DNA of 64,000 nt from Mastigias papua. Its lineage: Eukaryota; Cnidaria; Scyphozoa; Rhizostomeae; Mastigiidae. Where the stretch lies: the NCBI GenBank assembly GCA_964019165.1, contig OZ025276.1:15363813-15427812 (forward strand), in the 5' to 3' direction. The position numbers and the translations under genes are program-made. The stretch's first letter is position 1, and every line of letters begins with the position of its first letter. The notes under the pieces are model-generated. The model did not search any database. It was not told the DNA's origin and saw only the letters and a list, made by a program, of their open reading frames with translations. Positions 33,557 through 46,786 of this stretch are shown here, in pieces.

Positions 33557-36344
33557 CAACTTGAAATGGGCCATTCTGACGTATAACTGGGACAATCTGC
33601 TGTACATTTTCCTCTTTGACACCTCTTCAAAACAAAAAGACATCTTATTCACTTGCTCATATCACTAAAACATCCGTAGCCTTTGTGAGCTATATTTCCC
33701 CTAGACTACAGAAGCTATCAAGCTTTTAAGTGCATTCTGTTCCTAGTAGTCACTTCTGATATATTCTGCTCCAATTGGCAGTTCCTAATCAGAAACACAG
33801 ATGAACGGTAGTCAGTTGAGAAAATGCACTTTTGTTTAAAATAAACTCTTAATTTAACGTCGAAATTCTGAGCAAATACTTTCTACACATCCAAAAAAGA
33901 TGCAACCATCTTTCTCAACAGTCACTTTCAAAGCAAGTATATTTCTGCAAAAAAATAACTAAACTTAAAAGCACAAAGAAACTAGCTCCGTGGGGGAAAT
34001 TTCACTTAAACCAATCGTGTGCTACACTCAATTTAGAGAAAGTAAAGGTTTTGAAAAGCATAAAACCTTCTTCGTAATCTGTTTCAACAAAGAAGGCTGG
34101 AAAAGTCTTATTACAGAAACATTGACAAGTACTGATTATCTGTGCTCGAATATTTCAGATAAAAATCACATTTTATATTCGCAGCAGCACGGGCTTGCTT
34201 GCAGTTTTCCTCATCTTCCTTCTTCTTTATGTCCGTCATTTCCCTTATCAATTTTTCCACTACTGCTTAGTTAATCTCATTCCCAAACAATAGCATTCTC
34301 TGTTCCACGAAATGTGTTGCAGAGCTCATCATCGCGCAATTTCTGCAGGCATATTGGATCCGAACCTACCTACTGGCTATTGACACCTACACATGATATT
34401 AGTTCAAAAACACTTAATGCAGCTGGTAACCAAGTAGAAGTCATGCTTGCAAGTTATCTGTATCTAAACATAAATAAAATTCTGCTTTAATTTGTTGGCA
34501 CATTTTGAGCTCAGATATGTAATTGCAAGCACATAGCACTTCTATGATCCCCAGACACAAGTCTTGTAATCCCAGTCCATTTACCATTTCTTGTTGTATT
34601 TCACTGATTCTACTGTATTTGAGTACAATTACCTCAATTTAAGGGGGGGGGAGGTTGAAAGAGTCCCTATCTGGAAACTTTCAGTTTAGCTATTTGTATA
34701 TTTACCAACTTTCCTACAACAGAGAAGGGCATGCTGGTTCACTAAAGTAATGTTCCTGAGGCTAGGTACTCTAAATTTCAGAACATTAGCTTACAGGTAA
34801 ATAACTTAACTTGCAAAGGAGTGCACATGAAAATTCAAGCCAATATTATGCTAAAAATGGCATTTCATACTTGGTAGAATACTGGGAATTTCTGATAACA
34901 ACTTCACGAAAAACTGAGCTCCATACCATAGATCTATTTGAGTAACTGACATATGGTATGTAGTGATTGTTGGTACTTACTTTATGCATTTCTTGTAACA
35001 CAGGTAAGGAACACCAGTGAGAAGACAAAGGGGGAAACAGACAACCCAGCATGCAATCTGGGGTGGTGTTTGACAAGTAAAATTTGTATCAGCACAATTT
35101 GGAGCTTTGACTCCATGAGTTAAGTAGATATCGCATCCCCATACTTGAGTTAATCTGTTGTCTTCATTAAGAACATGGTAATTGGCATTGTAAAATGCCT
35201 TCACTGATTCACTCAGGGAAATCTGGTAAGAAAAATGTACATGTGAAGCCAGGATGGAATCAACAGCAAATGACAAGGAAAAAAGAAGACAATGGCAGCA
35301 AATAAAAGAAATCATGATAACAAAGAAATATGAAAGTGAAACTTGTCTTAATGATAAAATCCAAAAATGGCCATCATAAACAACCAGTGATGCAATCTGG
35401 ATTTAGATATCAAAATAATCCCAAAACAACTAGAAACAAATATATATATATATGACCCCAAAGTGAAAGATATAGAGAAAACTAGCAAACAAAAATATAC
35501 ATGGAAATATATTTTTTACAATTTTCAAAGATATACTATAAAAAAAATATATGACATCTACAAGTGGAGTAAAAGAGCATGAGATGAAACTGAGTAGCTT
35601 CATACTGTTATTCTGAAATTTGTGCCTTCTGTCAAATATTGTTCAGCTAGCTCAAAAGCTCTTGCAAACTGACCACTGATTTCAGGATTACCAGTGTTAA
35701 CTAGAACTGCAAATTCATGTCTCAAGTAAGATACATCATTGTCTGCTCTGTCCCTGTGGGTATAGGGTTTCTGGCATTTTGCAGTTGAAAATATCAATCT
35801 TCTCATGATGAGCTCTCTTGCTGCATTCAAATCTTCTTTACTATCTATCTGAAGTAGAACATTGAAACATAAGAAGAAAACCATGAAAGTATATTGTTAT
35901 TATAAAATGTGCTTTGCATACATTGAGTGCTTTTCAGTATTATGCATTTGAAAGGTAGGACACTCAGGAGTTACTGATTATCTATAAAGTTTGATTATTC
36001 AACATTGCATGAATGAACTATTATAAAGACTCTATGGCATCTGGTTTACTTGCAACAGCATTTGGGTAATTCCTCTATGTCCTTAAAAAACAGAGTGTCT
36101 GGCATCAGTGGATGTTGCATCAAGTAGTGCATGTATGCATGCACATTCATCAATGCTGCAATGGCATACTTACTTCAAAATATGTATCTCTTCCATCAAA
36201 ATCTTTATCTTGTACTAAAACTGTGAACTCATCATCAACATTACTACGTTTTCCTGAAACCTCCCTCCAACCACCTGGGAAACTTTTCATGAAAACATCT
36301 TTGTCAATGATACAAATAAAACCAGGTTGTACTATTCCAGCCAT
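33557..36344 (-). CDS. Tandem unknown gene family, copy 3 (3' end damaged)
   Basis: Family of unknown function, closest to copy 2. Exons (minus strand): E1 36174-36344 (ATG at 36344), E2 35606-35848, E3 34981-35222, E4 33557-33624. Phases are 0, 0, 2, 1 as in the other copies; E3 is one codon shorter than in copy 2. E1 has FPGGWREVSGKRSNVDDEFT and a following DKDFDGRDTYFE. E2 has LRHEFAVLVNTGNPEISGQF. E3 has GCDIYLTHGVKAPNCADTNF, then ACWVVCFPLCLLTGVPYLCY. E4 is GVKEENVQQIVPVIRQNGPF. The first four exons are open and intact. The expected E5 at 29313-29397 is out of phase and followed by a stop, and no E6 was seen. The gene may thus be a truncated functional copy or a pseudogene. Confidence 0.7.
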
Positions 36345-37081
36345 TCTATACCGTACATATGGAAAATTCCTAAGAAAAAGGCAAGAAGCAAAACTTTGTT
36401 GTGTTTTCTTCAACAAGTAGACAAGCAAATTTCTTGAAATAAATTCTTCAGAAACACTCTTCAAACTAGCCTTATTAAGCAATGTGTGCAAAAGTCTTAA
36501 CAGATAAAAGGATACCTGGATTTTATATTCTTTTCAAGCAAAACAGCAATAGACTTTAGTCTTGCAATATTTAGACACAATTCTCTTTCAAAGTAAGGGG
36601 AAGGTGATTCAGAAAAGATGAGGTCCTCCATTAGTACAAACACTGGGACTAAAAAAGGCTGCCAAGTCACAGGTAATAAGACTTGTAAATAAATCTGCTT
36701 CAGTGATTATGTACCACATAATACGATATTCGAGATGACTATCCTTGTTTCACAATGGAGACATCCTTTTCAGATTGATTTTACTTCCTGCATAGAAGGC
36801 ACACACGTAGGCTTCTAGGATGCTCTGGTCTAAGACTTATCTAGTGCAACAAATACTAACTTCTATCTAGCTTGATTGGAATTCACTAGGGCAACAATTA
36901 TCTACACACAACCCACACCCCAATATAAACATATTCGCCAAACATGAGCTCACGTCATGAGTGGTAAAACTTTTGACAGTTAATAGTGAACCAACCCACT
37001 CCTAAGAAGTCTACTCGATGGAATGACTACATTTGCATAAATTCTGCTACATAATACACAAATGCTGTTAATGAACTTTTC
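36345..37081. other. Spacer between copies 3 and 4
   Basis: No exon is recognised. It should contain the copy 3 promoter next to 36345 and the copy 4 polyadenylation site next to 37081; I could not identify either motif with confidence. Confidence 0.5.
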
Positions 37082-40000
37082 CTATAACAAAGTCAAATAG
37101 CATACCACAAGGAAATCAAAGTAAACTAAATGTCCCTCTGACACCAATTCCTGGTAGATTTGTCTATCTCCTCCGCTGCGACCGAACACTATCGTTTTTA
37201 ACCGACCACAAACATAAACCTGATTTTGGACTTGATACGTTTGAGAACATTTAAAAAATGGGCGACGGAGCCGGGGGGGGGGAGGATGTAGGCCCTCCAG
37301 TTTTTATAGCAGATGTACTTTAGTACCCACTTTAGTACCCACATTCTCTATATTCCTGCAATTGTAATCTCTCCACTCGAGCTCCTTCCTCCAAAATGTT
37401 GCTTAAATCATGCTTCTTCAGCTTCCATGCATCTCATTAAATCAGCAATGTATCAGAACATCCTTATTATCTTTACTTTCAATAGTTCTAGAACTTTAGT
37501 TTACAAATGTTTGCTTTATGTAAAAGAAATTGTTTCAAATGCAGCGTAGACCAATAAAGAAGAACGCAAACTACAGGGTATGCCTAGAAATATACTGACA
37601 ATAAGTATTTAATTGACTGAAAGTTAAATCGTTAATATTCCATTAAAGATATATAATATTTCTGCTGTATCAATCATGGATTGAACCTTTTTGGAGAGAA
37701 ATATTGTTGATACCAAATCAATATTCTACTTCCTCTACATTTGTTTATGTACTGTTTATAATGACTTACCAACTGGTTGCTTTGTAATCCTTGCAATGCA
37801 TTATAGTTCTTCCTTGCAATAGTGCGAAAAACATATACTCGAATAAATTTTGTGAAAGGTTTTAGTGTTTCATATATATACAGCCATTGCTGATTGAAAA
37901 TTTTAGTGATGTACAATCTGGGGGTACGCTTGCTATAGTGTAAAGCTATTCGAAATGCCAAAAAGGCCACAAAAATACCAACAATATTACCAAATTAATA
38001 ATAACAGTCTTTAAAGAAATAATGCCAATAATGATGATGATAATTATGGAAAGGATGATGATTATCGCAATTATGGTGATGATGATGATTATAATGAACG
38101 GAAGCCATGCGAGATTAATCTCCCCCCCCCCCTTTAGTACTAGGTGCTTTTATGAATACACAGATAACCGGTGTGTGTACAGTGGAAAAGGTGTATGTTG
38201 ATTCAGAAACGTCTCATGAAATATAAGACAGCACACATTTCACAAGCTGAGATAACGGAGACAAATTCAATCATATACATAAACTTTTCACTTTTCATCT
38301 CCATTTGTTTATCCTTTGTACCAAGCGACTTAATCAATCGTGTTTGTTGTTGTTTTAATGTTTGCCATATACAGTTTTCATTAGCCACTGACAATTTTCA
38401 TTCAGCAGTGGTTTTATATAGCACACATTAAAACCTTTGAACAACTTTATTCAAATATAGTATGACTCACTTTCAAGGGACTTTGATATCACTATTTTTT
38501 TTATAGTAGAAATCAATGTGGTAGCTAGGAGATGATGATCGACTCAAAACTTTGCAATTGGATGGGTCGTATGTTATGATCAATAACATTCACTGAAAGA
38601 GAAATATGAGGAGAGAATTCTTGATTGTGAGAAATGAGGCATACGAGCTAACATAGAGTGAAGCTTTTGTGTCTTACCACTATTATCGTTCATGAACTGG
38701 AATCTTAAGAAAAATTGGAATAATGGTAAAATATTATAGAAAAACTGGAATATCTTGAAGATATTTAGACTTGACGATGTATAGAAGACTAGAAATTGAA
38801 AATTATTTATCTTAGCTGGAAGATGAAGTATTCTTTCTTGAAGCGATACTATTTGACCTGTCCTTTTGTCGATGTGAACAGATACCCCTTTTAAGGAGTT
38901 TTAATGTTCTTTATGTTCGAAAATTCTGCCGATGTTCGAAGTTAGAAAATGCTTTGACTATGTACAAAGTATGCACTTTAATCTAAACATATCTACATTT
39001 CTATATCCATAAATTTCTAACATTGCCACTCCATCACATCTATTGTCACTATCTTGAAATGTTGATTTGTTAGGATCTGTCACTCTTAAACGATACATTA
39101 AAATAGCATCAATCTAATTTGGAAAAATATTATCACCGTGTAAATATACAAAACAAACCACGGCCTACTTACCAGATAAAGGACGGATAGACAGCACATT
39201 AAGGGATGCTTACCAATTGGCACCTTCGCTGTCCCTATAATAGTGACCTAAAAAGCACTTTGCCTGCACCGAGTAGATCGTTGCAAACTGTACTTAAAGC
39301 CCAAGCAACATTCAGTTTATAATAAACTGTTAGGAAGCATAAAATTTTCATGGAAAAATTGGCAATTATGATACATCTAATTACGGATAGAAGAGTTGCC
39401 CTTGAATTCCATTTGAAAAAGGCTTTGAGTGTGCTTAGGCAATATGGAAAAGTGAAATTTATTCTTGGCTGTATATTTATTAAAATCAATAACTGTCATT
39501 TGAGTTTCCTTCAAAGGGTACAACTATAAAATGTATTCACGGATTACTTCATAATTAGTTGGGAGAGCGATTTTTACTACTAGAATCGCAAGAAACAAGA
39601 AACCAGTCGTCATTTGTTTAAAGACTGGGGTAGCAAATGGCGTTATTATGTTGTGATTGAAGCATGTTTTTTGTAAGAAATTCTCTCTAGAGGATCACGA
39701 ACAATCTATTTAATGTCTCTGTTTCTGCTCTTGGGGTCTTCTACATGGGTAGTAGAGATTTCATAAGATGATCATCGTAGAGATGCCTGCCTGTCCTCGA
39801 AAGGTAGGAATCAAGGAAATGGTGCCGTCGTATTCCTGTCATGATCCTGTAACCAGACCTATTCAACTCAATCATGTTAAATTATGTTAAATCGACTTAT
39901 GGAATACTTTATTTTCTGATAATCAGCAGCGTTTTACTATCACTTGGATTCAATTGAATAAATAAGTGTCAGTCTGTTTCTTCACAGTGAGATTAACTTT

Positions 40001-43000
40001 CCTCATTGGCTCTTTTATGCAAGCTTGAAAGTGAGGGAGATTCAGTGTTTATTTCAGCAGCGTTTACGCAATCGTCTCCAAATTAAGTTGACTGATCCAT
40101 TATCAATCAACTGGATCTTTTCTTAATGCAAAGATTAGCAACTGGTATGCAGATGAAAGCTCATTCCTCATTTTGGATACTAATTGGCGTCGCAGAATAG
40201 TTGGGGTCCTTAGATGGGCCCGGAATGTTGTTCAAAGCAGAGTTTTGCTGCAAGCTTTTCTTGGCGACACGATTGTACTGGCTTGATGCTGACAGTGCAT
40301 GCTTTGGCGGGTAGAGCAGACTCAATATGTCAAAACCTGTTGAAGAATGAGCTACCTCGAACATCAATCTATACAGGACATTCATGGATTGACAAAAAGT
40401 CAAGATATAAAGCATTTGAACGATATTGCTCATTTTATTAGATCTGGTTTTGTTGAAGACTGGGTAACATAGGTCGTCTGTTTTAATATAAGAAATTCCT
40501 GCAAATTAGATATTAGCCGTATATAATTTTCTCTTTACTTTACAATTTTATTTTGAGAACCATGCTGGACACTAGCATTCGCTTAGCCCTGTAACCACGT
40601 TAAAGATTTATTACATACATTCATGCATTCATACCACTGAAACATTCTGCTGGAAAACTAAATTGAAGAGAAAATTATTGCTTTCCATTACAGAAGAAAT
40701 AACTTAAACGATTGTGGAAATGTAGAGTCACTTAAACCGTTTCGAGTAAAATCAAATGACTAGATTCCAGTTGACATATATTTTTAAGTTTTCCCTCACC
40801 AAAATGAAATGGTCCATCGTGATATGTAACTGGCACTTGGTGTTTTATTGTCTCGTCCTTGCACCCCCTGAAAGACAAGCCATTTTAAATATATGAGGCA
40901 AAACATCCATATCATGACTAAAAATGCTTTTTAACGCTTCTTTGCCTGATGTAGACTGTTAAACAAAACTCTCCTTGCCACCCAGAAGGAGCATAGAAAA
41001 TCTGCCACAAATTGATAAACGGCAGTTCCTCAACACTCAAAATAATGCTGCTATTATCTTGATGGCATTTCAAACACAACATCCAGGAAAATTGCTCACA
41101 GGAGTCTTATTATCTTGATTTGTTGATCACTTTGAACTGAAAAGTTCCTCAAACCACTTAAAAATCTGCATTTTACCCAAAAATATAAGACTGCAGGTTG
41201 CTCAGACAACACAGACTTCCAACAATAAGTATATCTAAAGAGAATGAACCAGCATTAAAAAGCTTTGTCGCGAATTCAGCCATATTTATATGCTACGATC
41301 GCAATCATAGTCACAAAAACACTATCGTATGATAAGATCATATTGCAAACAAAAGTACAAAGATAAAACTTACATGAAACAGTTCTTGTAAAGTAAGTAA
41401 GGCAGGCCTGTTACCAAGCAAAATGGAAAGCAAAGGCACCAGAGAGCAGTTTGGCAGTTGTTTTTGCAAGCAAAAAAATGATCAGCACATTTAGGCTGTC
41501 TTACTCCATGTGCTATCACTATGTCACAATTCCAAACTTTTGTTTCCCCAACAATTTGCTGGCCCAGTCGAAGCACTTCCGCATCAACATGCTTTTGGAT
41601 AGAATCACTGAAAGCTAACTGCGTTAAAAGAGAGCAAATGCGCTTTGGTTAACAACAAATGAAATATTGTTAGCTCAAATACAAGCATAGTGCAAGATAG
41701 TATTGCCCATTGCCCCAAATTATAAAAACATATCCCTTACTATCATAACATAAGTGTTCTTATTTCAAAATACAATTCAATATAGTTTGTGATAAAGTTT
41801 TCTTCTCACAAAATCTCAACAGATTCTAGCCTCAGAGACTAATTAATGTATTCTTTATAAGAAAGTTTTTTCGTCCATTGCTAAAACTTTTTTAACTTTT
41901 CCAAGACTTCAATACTAAAACTATTTAAAAATTTTCCATATGAGAAGAATTGAGTTTGCGCAACACTACAGCAACTGCACTTCAGTGCTACACCCAGACG
42001 GACAGGCAATGCACAAACATAGAACTCTCAAGTACATAAAAATTTATGCAAATCAAGTAAAAATGATGACTGTCTTGCTTGAATATTGGGATTTTAAAGG
42101 TACATGACTGATCAACTTTCTTATGTCTCAGAAATCCAATGCTGAACTTTTTTTCATGCGTTTTTGAGCAGCCGAGTACTACTTTCATATAAAAAAAACG
42201 TGTACTTGGAACGTAACTCAAAGCTATAAAATACTCTTGCCTAGAGAATACTATCCAAGCCTAATCTGAATTCGACAGTTTTGTGCTTATTTTAGCGCTT
42301 TGGCTTAACTTTCTTTGTATATAATGTATAAATTAAGCTAGTTGTAGATGTAACAGATGGTATCGTCAACACGCACTTCCAGTCCCTTTCATGGTAAATC
42401 AGACAGTCGGATTAGTTTTCTGTGTACGTAATGTATACAATAAACTAAATGCAGATGTCGATATAAAATGAGTTGATCAAATCAAAACAATATCAAATAA
42501 AAAATGATTCAACATATATTTATTATCTATTGATTGGGGACTCGCGGAACTGAAAAACTACTACATCAATGTGTGAATGTATGGGTAGGATGAGGCGAAG
42601 AAAGGGGAACTTACAGTGATCCGAAAGTTCTTCCTCTCCTTTAAAAGCTCTTCAGCTCGCTGGAACGCTAGTTCAAATTGATCTTTGACCATTGCATGGG
42701 AGGTATTAATAAGAACAACATAATCTACTGTTTTAAGCATCACAGACGATTCTTGGTCGTTCATTTTGCTTAGAGTCTGATGACAATGAGCTGTCGTAAA
42801 AATTGGCTTTTTTGAAAGTAACTTCCTTATAGTGGCAACTTCTTGGAGGTCATTCACCTAAAACACGAAAAAATCGAAACGATTGTATAGTAGTCTACAT
42901 GGGAAATCCATATAAAGTCATTCCTTATAAACAAAAGTTTGCAGTCTGCAAAATTTAGCTGAAGACATATATTAACACTAGCCAACATAATTAAGCCATA

Positions 43001-43001
43001 T

Positions 43002-43038
<37 letters not shown>

Positions 43039-43468
43039 GAAAATATCAAACTATGAACAAAGACCATAATTGAACATGTGATCAGCTGTGGAGGATGCGT
43101 TATTCGCCAAGTCACTGTACTGCGTTAGGTATCTTAGTAAAACACATTGCACACACAGTATATCATGCGTTCAGCAACGATGTTACCTGAAACATACAAT
43201 TTGTCAGCAGTCGTAAGAATATAGATCTATGGCGTGAACGAGGAGAAGCGCTTTTGAGAGAAACAACATTCCCAACCTCAATAACAACGTCTCTGCCTTC
43301 GAATTTTGTATCACGAACTAAAACAATCACCGAACTGTCTTCGCAGACCATTCTCCCTGTATTTTCTGCAACGTGGAAACCAAATGGAGGGCTAGCACAG
43401 AAATCATCTTTGTGTTCAAGTGAGATTGCGCACATTGATAGATTTCCATTTTCAACTGAGGACGTCAT
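37082..43468 (-). CDS. Tandem unknown gene family, copy 4 (most divergent)
   Basis: Family of unknown function. Exons (minus strand): E1 43277-43468, E2 42615-42857, E3 41374-41618, E4 40800-40867, then tentative E5 39214-39247, E6 37770-37812 and E7 37082-37219 ending in TAG. All joins are in phase (0, 0, 2, 1, 2, 0). E1 has FGFHVAENTGRMVCEDSSVI and RDTKFEGRDVVIE. E2 has DYVVLINTSHAMVKDQFELA and FQRAEELLKERKNFRIT. E3 has WNCDIVIAHGVRQPKCADHF, then ALWCLCFPFCLVTGLPYLLY. E4 reads GCKDETIKHQVPVTYHDGPF. The tail includes GGDRQIYQELVSEGHLVYFD and does not align convincingly with the copy 2 tail. Total about 320 residues. The start was chosen at MTSSVENG; an in-frame extension upstream crosses a possible acceptor. 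E5-E7 rest only on phase, splice sites and open frame. Confidence 0.68.
38020..38095. repeat. Impure (GAT)n repeat
   Basis: A GATGATGAT/AAT-rich run of about 75 bases lies in an intron of copy 4, followed by a C-run at 38121-38131. Confidence 0.8.
43000..43036. repeat. (TA)n microsatellite
   Basis: This is an interrupted TA run in intron 1 of copy 4. Confidence 0.9.
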
Positions 43469-43525
43469 TTCTGAGATCGATCTGCATAAAAGAAGGCCGG
43501 ATACATAATAAAGGCAATAGATCAT

Positions 43526-46370
43526 GGTATACAGATATCAACTGGTTTACATCAATTCCCTTTTGGCACTGTCGATAAGTGGTTCCAACGAGGCATTTAG
43601 ATAAACCATCCGGTACGGTCAGAAACTTGTGGAAGACCGTTCTTAGAATGAGGGGATCTGTAATTTGAATTTTCTACACAGTTCTACTAAATGTTTTGTA
43701 AATAATTTCAGAAAACTGATAGAAAATTATACAAACTTAGTGAGAGAGAGAGGGAGGAAGAGGGAGAGAGAAAGTGGGAATGAGAGACAATACACTAATA
43801 TTAATTGACCATTCTGCATATACCGCAAAGCCACCGGGGGCTTATTTGTCAAAATCACTTTTAACGGTGGGAACTTATTCAGTCGATAATTTACTGCAAC
43901 GAAAGCATAACAATTGCACTACAAGAACCAATGCATGATTAGGTTTTTAAGAAGTAGCGATGCTATTGCATCATTTTGATACAATGCAGGCTAAGTTTGA
44001 ACTGACAATAGTCAATGATTGGTATAATGAAGGTCTATGTAACAAATCCTTGTATTTTATTTGCCATCATGTGCCAGCCAATCGGAGCACGCTGAAATAG
44101 CTTAATAGTTTATCTATACTGCATAGAAATAGTACAAAGGTCATCTGCATAGGCATAGGCATACAGGAAGGTTTCTTACTGACACGAGGAATCATCTTCC
44201 CGTACACGAGAACATATTAGTAAACACGCACATTCATAGCACGATACTCGCTGGGTTAGCACATCTATCTCAGAGCTTTCGATGTTAACGCATTACAAAA
44301 CTACTGCAAGCTATGCAAAAATGAAACATGTTTTACACCGAGTAGTTGCTTCGTGTACTACGTATAAGAAATGACTCTACCAGATATTCACATCGCATTA
44401 GAATTGCATGAATTGCCTAGCTTGATTCAGTACTATATATGGCTCCTCTTTTTATGCCTAATTGGTAGATTACATGCCAATGAGAAGTGAGAAGCTTTCT
44501 AAGTGCAGTAATCACATATGACTTAGTGAAACATGCTGCATTCGTATCAAAAACTGCAATTAATTTCGAATCAATTATTACCAAAATGCTTTCATTAGTA
44601 AACCGCTTATCTGTCTTTCAACTATTAGACAGAACGATAGATTTGGATGGCAAGTTTTAGCATCTAGTTCTTAGCAAAACCCACTGTGGCTGTTGACTTT
44701 TTTAGAAGCGAACGCTTCTGACCTAGATTGCATCCAGAAGGAATTTCAATTTAACAAGTGTGAACAACAAATTTACGTACGTTAGTGACAGGTTTTTATG
44801 ATCCATCCGTGTTTAACGAAGATACGCGCTGGGTTTTTAGTACGTCGGTCTTCTGTCTTACTCTGTTATCTCCAAAGTGGCAAAAACTTTTGACTTCTTA
44901 ATTAAATACCTTTGGATGACTTTATAATGGAATGTCTATGTAATTCCCTGCACCAAAATCATCCTTCAGAGAACAGGCGAATCTTGACTTGCAACGTACA
45001 TACACACACGAACACTGCACCTCATTCACCTGAAGCCGATTGAGCAGCTCTCATCTATCTAATTTCATCTCAATCCCACCAAAATCCATAACTGAGCTCG
45101 AACGTCGCGTCTCTAAATTTTGTATTGAAAGGTGCCTTACTGATTTATTCTACCAAATATGGTCACCAAACGACCATATATTGACAATGAAAGGAAGGTA
45201 GAAATTCAGCGTATGCAGTAGGTTAACTGTATAATCTATATAAAATGAAAAGGATAACTCTCGAGGACAAAAGTTGCTTTCTGGTGTAAGTTATCTCTAC
45301 CGTTGTCATCTCACTTAATAATGCTTACTTCATGTTAGTTTGTTCAATCATTTAACTATTGTATCGGTTGTGTGACGTATGAACTACGGTTATAGCAAAG
45401 TACAGTTGACAACAGAAGGATACCATAATATGATATACCCAGCAAGGAATTTTCAGAGACTTTTTTAACAAAATGCGGTAATTTTCTATGCTAGTCCTAT
45501 GTCCACTGCTTCACGTATTGCGTATGCTGTTACTTGTTACTTTTAACACCATAGTAATTAGTACCTGGTATCATTATTAATATTAGTTCAATCATTGCGA
45601 GCGATATCATCATTATCAACATATTATCATGATCATCAGTCAGCATCACTATCATCATCATTATAATCATATTCATCATAATAATCATAATCATAAGAAT
45701 AGCATACCTTACCATTTAATTAGTCACTACTTCTCTACACCATCCACTGCTACCAAGCATCAATCTTTCAAGCATCGCCACAAACGTTTTGTGGCTAAAG
45801 ATTAAACTTTGCGTAATTCCGAATCTGACCTTAAAATACCAGAATGCGATCTCTCTTGTCTATCGGATGACTTAACAAATGAACAAATAACGAATAGGCT
45901 TGAAATGTTATCGCCATTCCTTTAAAGACAGGTTGGAAGGGTTTATCGATCCTATTAAAATAAAGTACCCGTCAGGAAAGATCAAAATATGATATCAGTC
46001 TCAAACCTGTCAATAAGGCAATGCATCTTTGCATCCTATCTTTTGTTAGGCAGTTCGAAATGGCATACTTGCTCATGTTTATCAGTTGGCAATGGTATAA
46101 ATCTCAACGCGTTAATGCGCTAAACATTCATTCCATGAAAAGCTGCCGTTTTACTGCTATCTGCTGTAAGAGGCCTCTCCTTATGACATATACAGTTCTG
46201 TGCCCAATTATTTTGCAGTAAAGCTAGCATCCTGTAAAAATATGTGACGAACAAGACTACCGATGTCCCTGCAAAAACGTACACCAAAACGTACACCAAC
46301 CTCCCGTGACAGGCACATCAGCCCACAAACAATGGTGTTTTTGTAGGAGGCAATAATCTTATGTAAAGGG
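43526..46370. other. Intergenic region between copy 4 and CDK10
   Basis: I see no supported gene in about 2.8 kb. It includes a GA-rich run at 43741-43790 and an ATC/ATT trinucleotide-rich stretch at 45570-45700. This region marks the upstream boundary of the tandem cluster. Confidence 0.55.
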
Positions 46371-46501
<131 letters not shown>

Positions 46502-46786
46502 CAGGATATAATTTTGCAGCCAAATTCAGAAACATATGCTAGTACACAGTGAAGTGAACCAATAAAAAACTGTCAAAAAGTATACCAATGCTGCAATATA
46601 ACAAAGACATGGAAAATTATCAAACTGGGAAAATAGTTTTGAGTTGTTAATAAAGCCTACCATCCACTATTTCTAGCATAGAGGCAAATCTCTCCATCTT
46701 GGCAGTAAGAAGTCCCATAGACGAATAAAATTTTAAATATGTACTAGTCTAATTAAAATGGGGTGGGGATAACACTCTCTCAAATA

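Noticed and set aside
40161..40441. Opposing ~90-codon and ~75-codon frames
   Set aside because: No homology, no exon-like splice context in phase with copy 4, and the frames lie inside an intron of copy 4.
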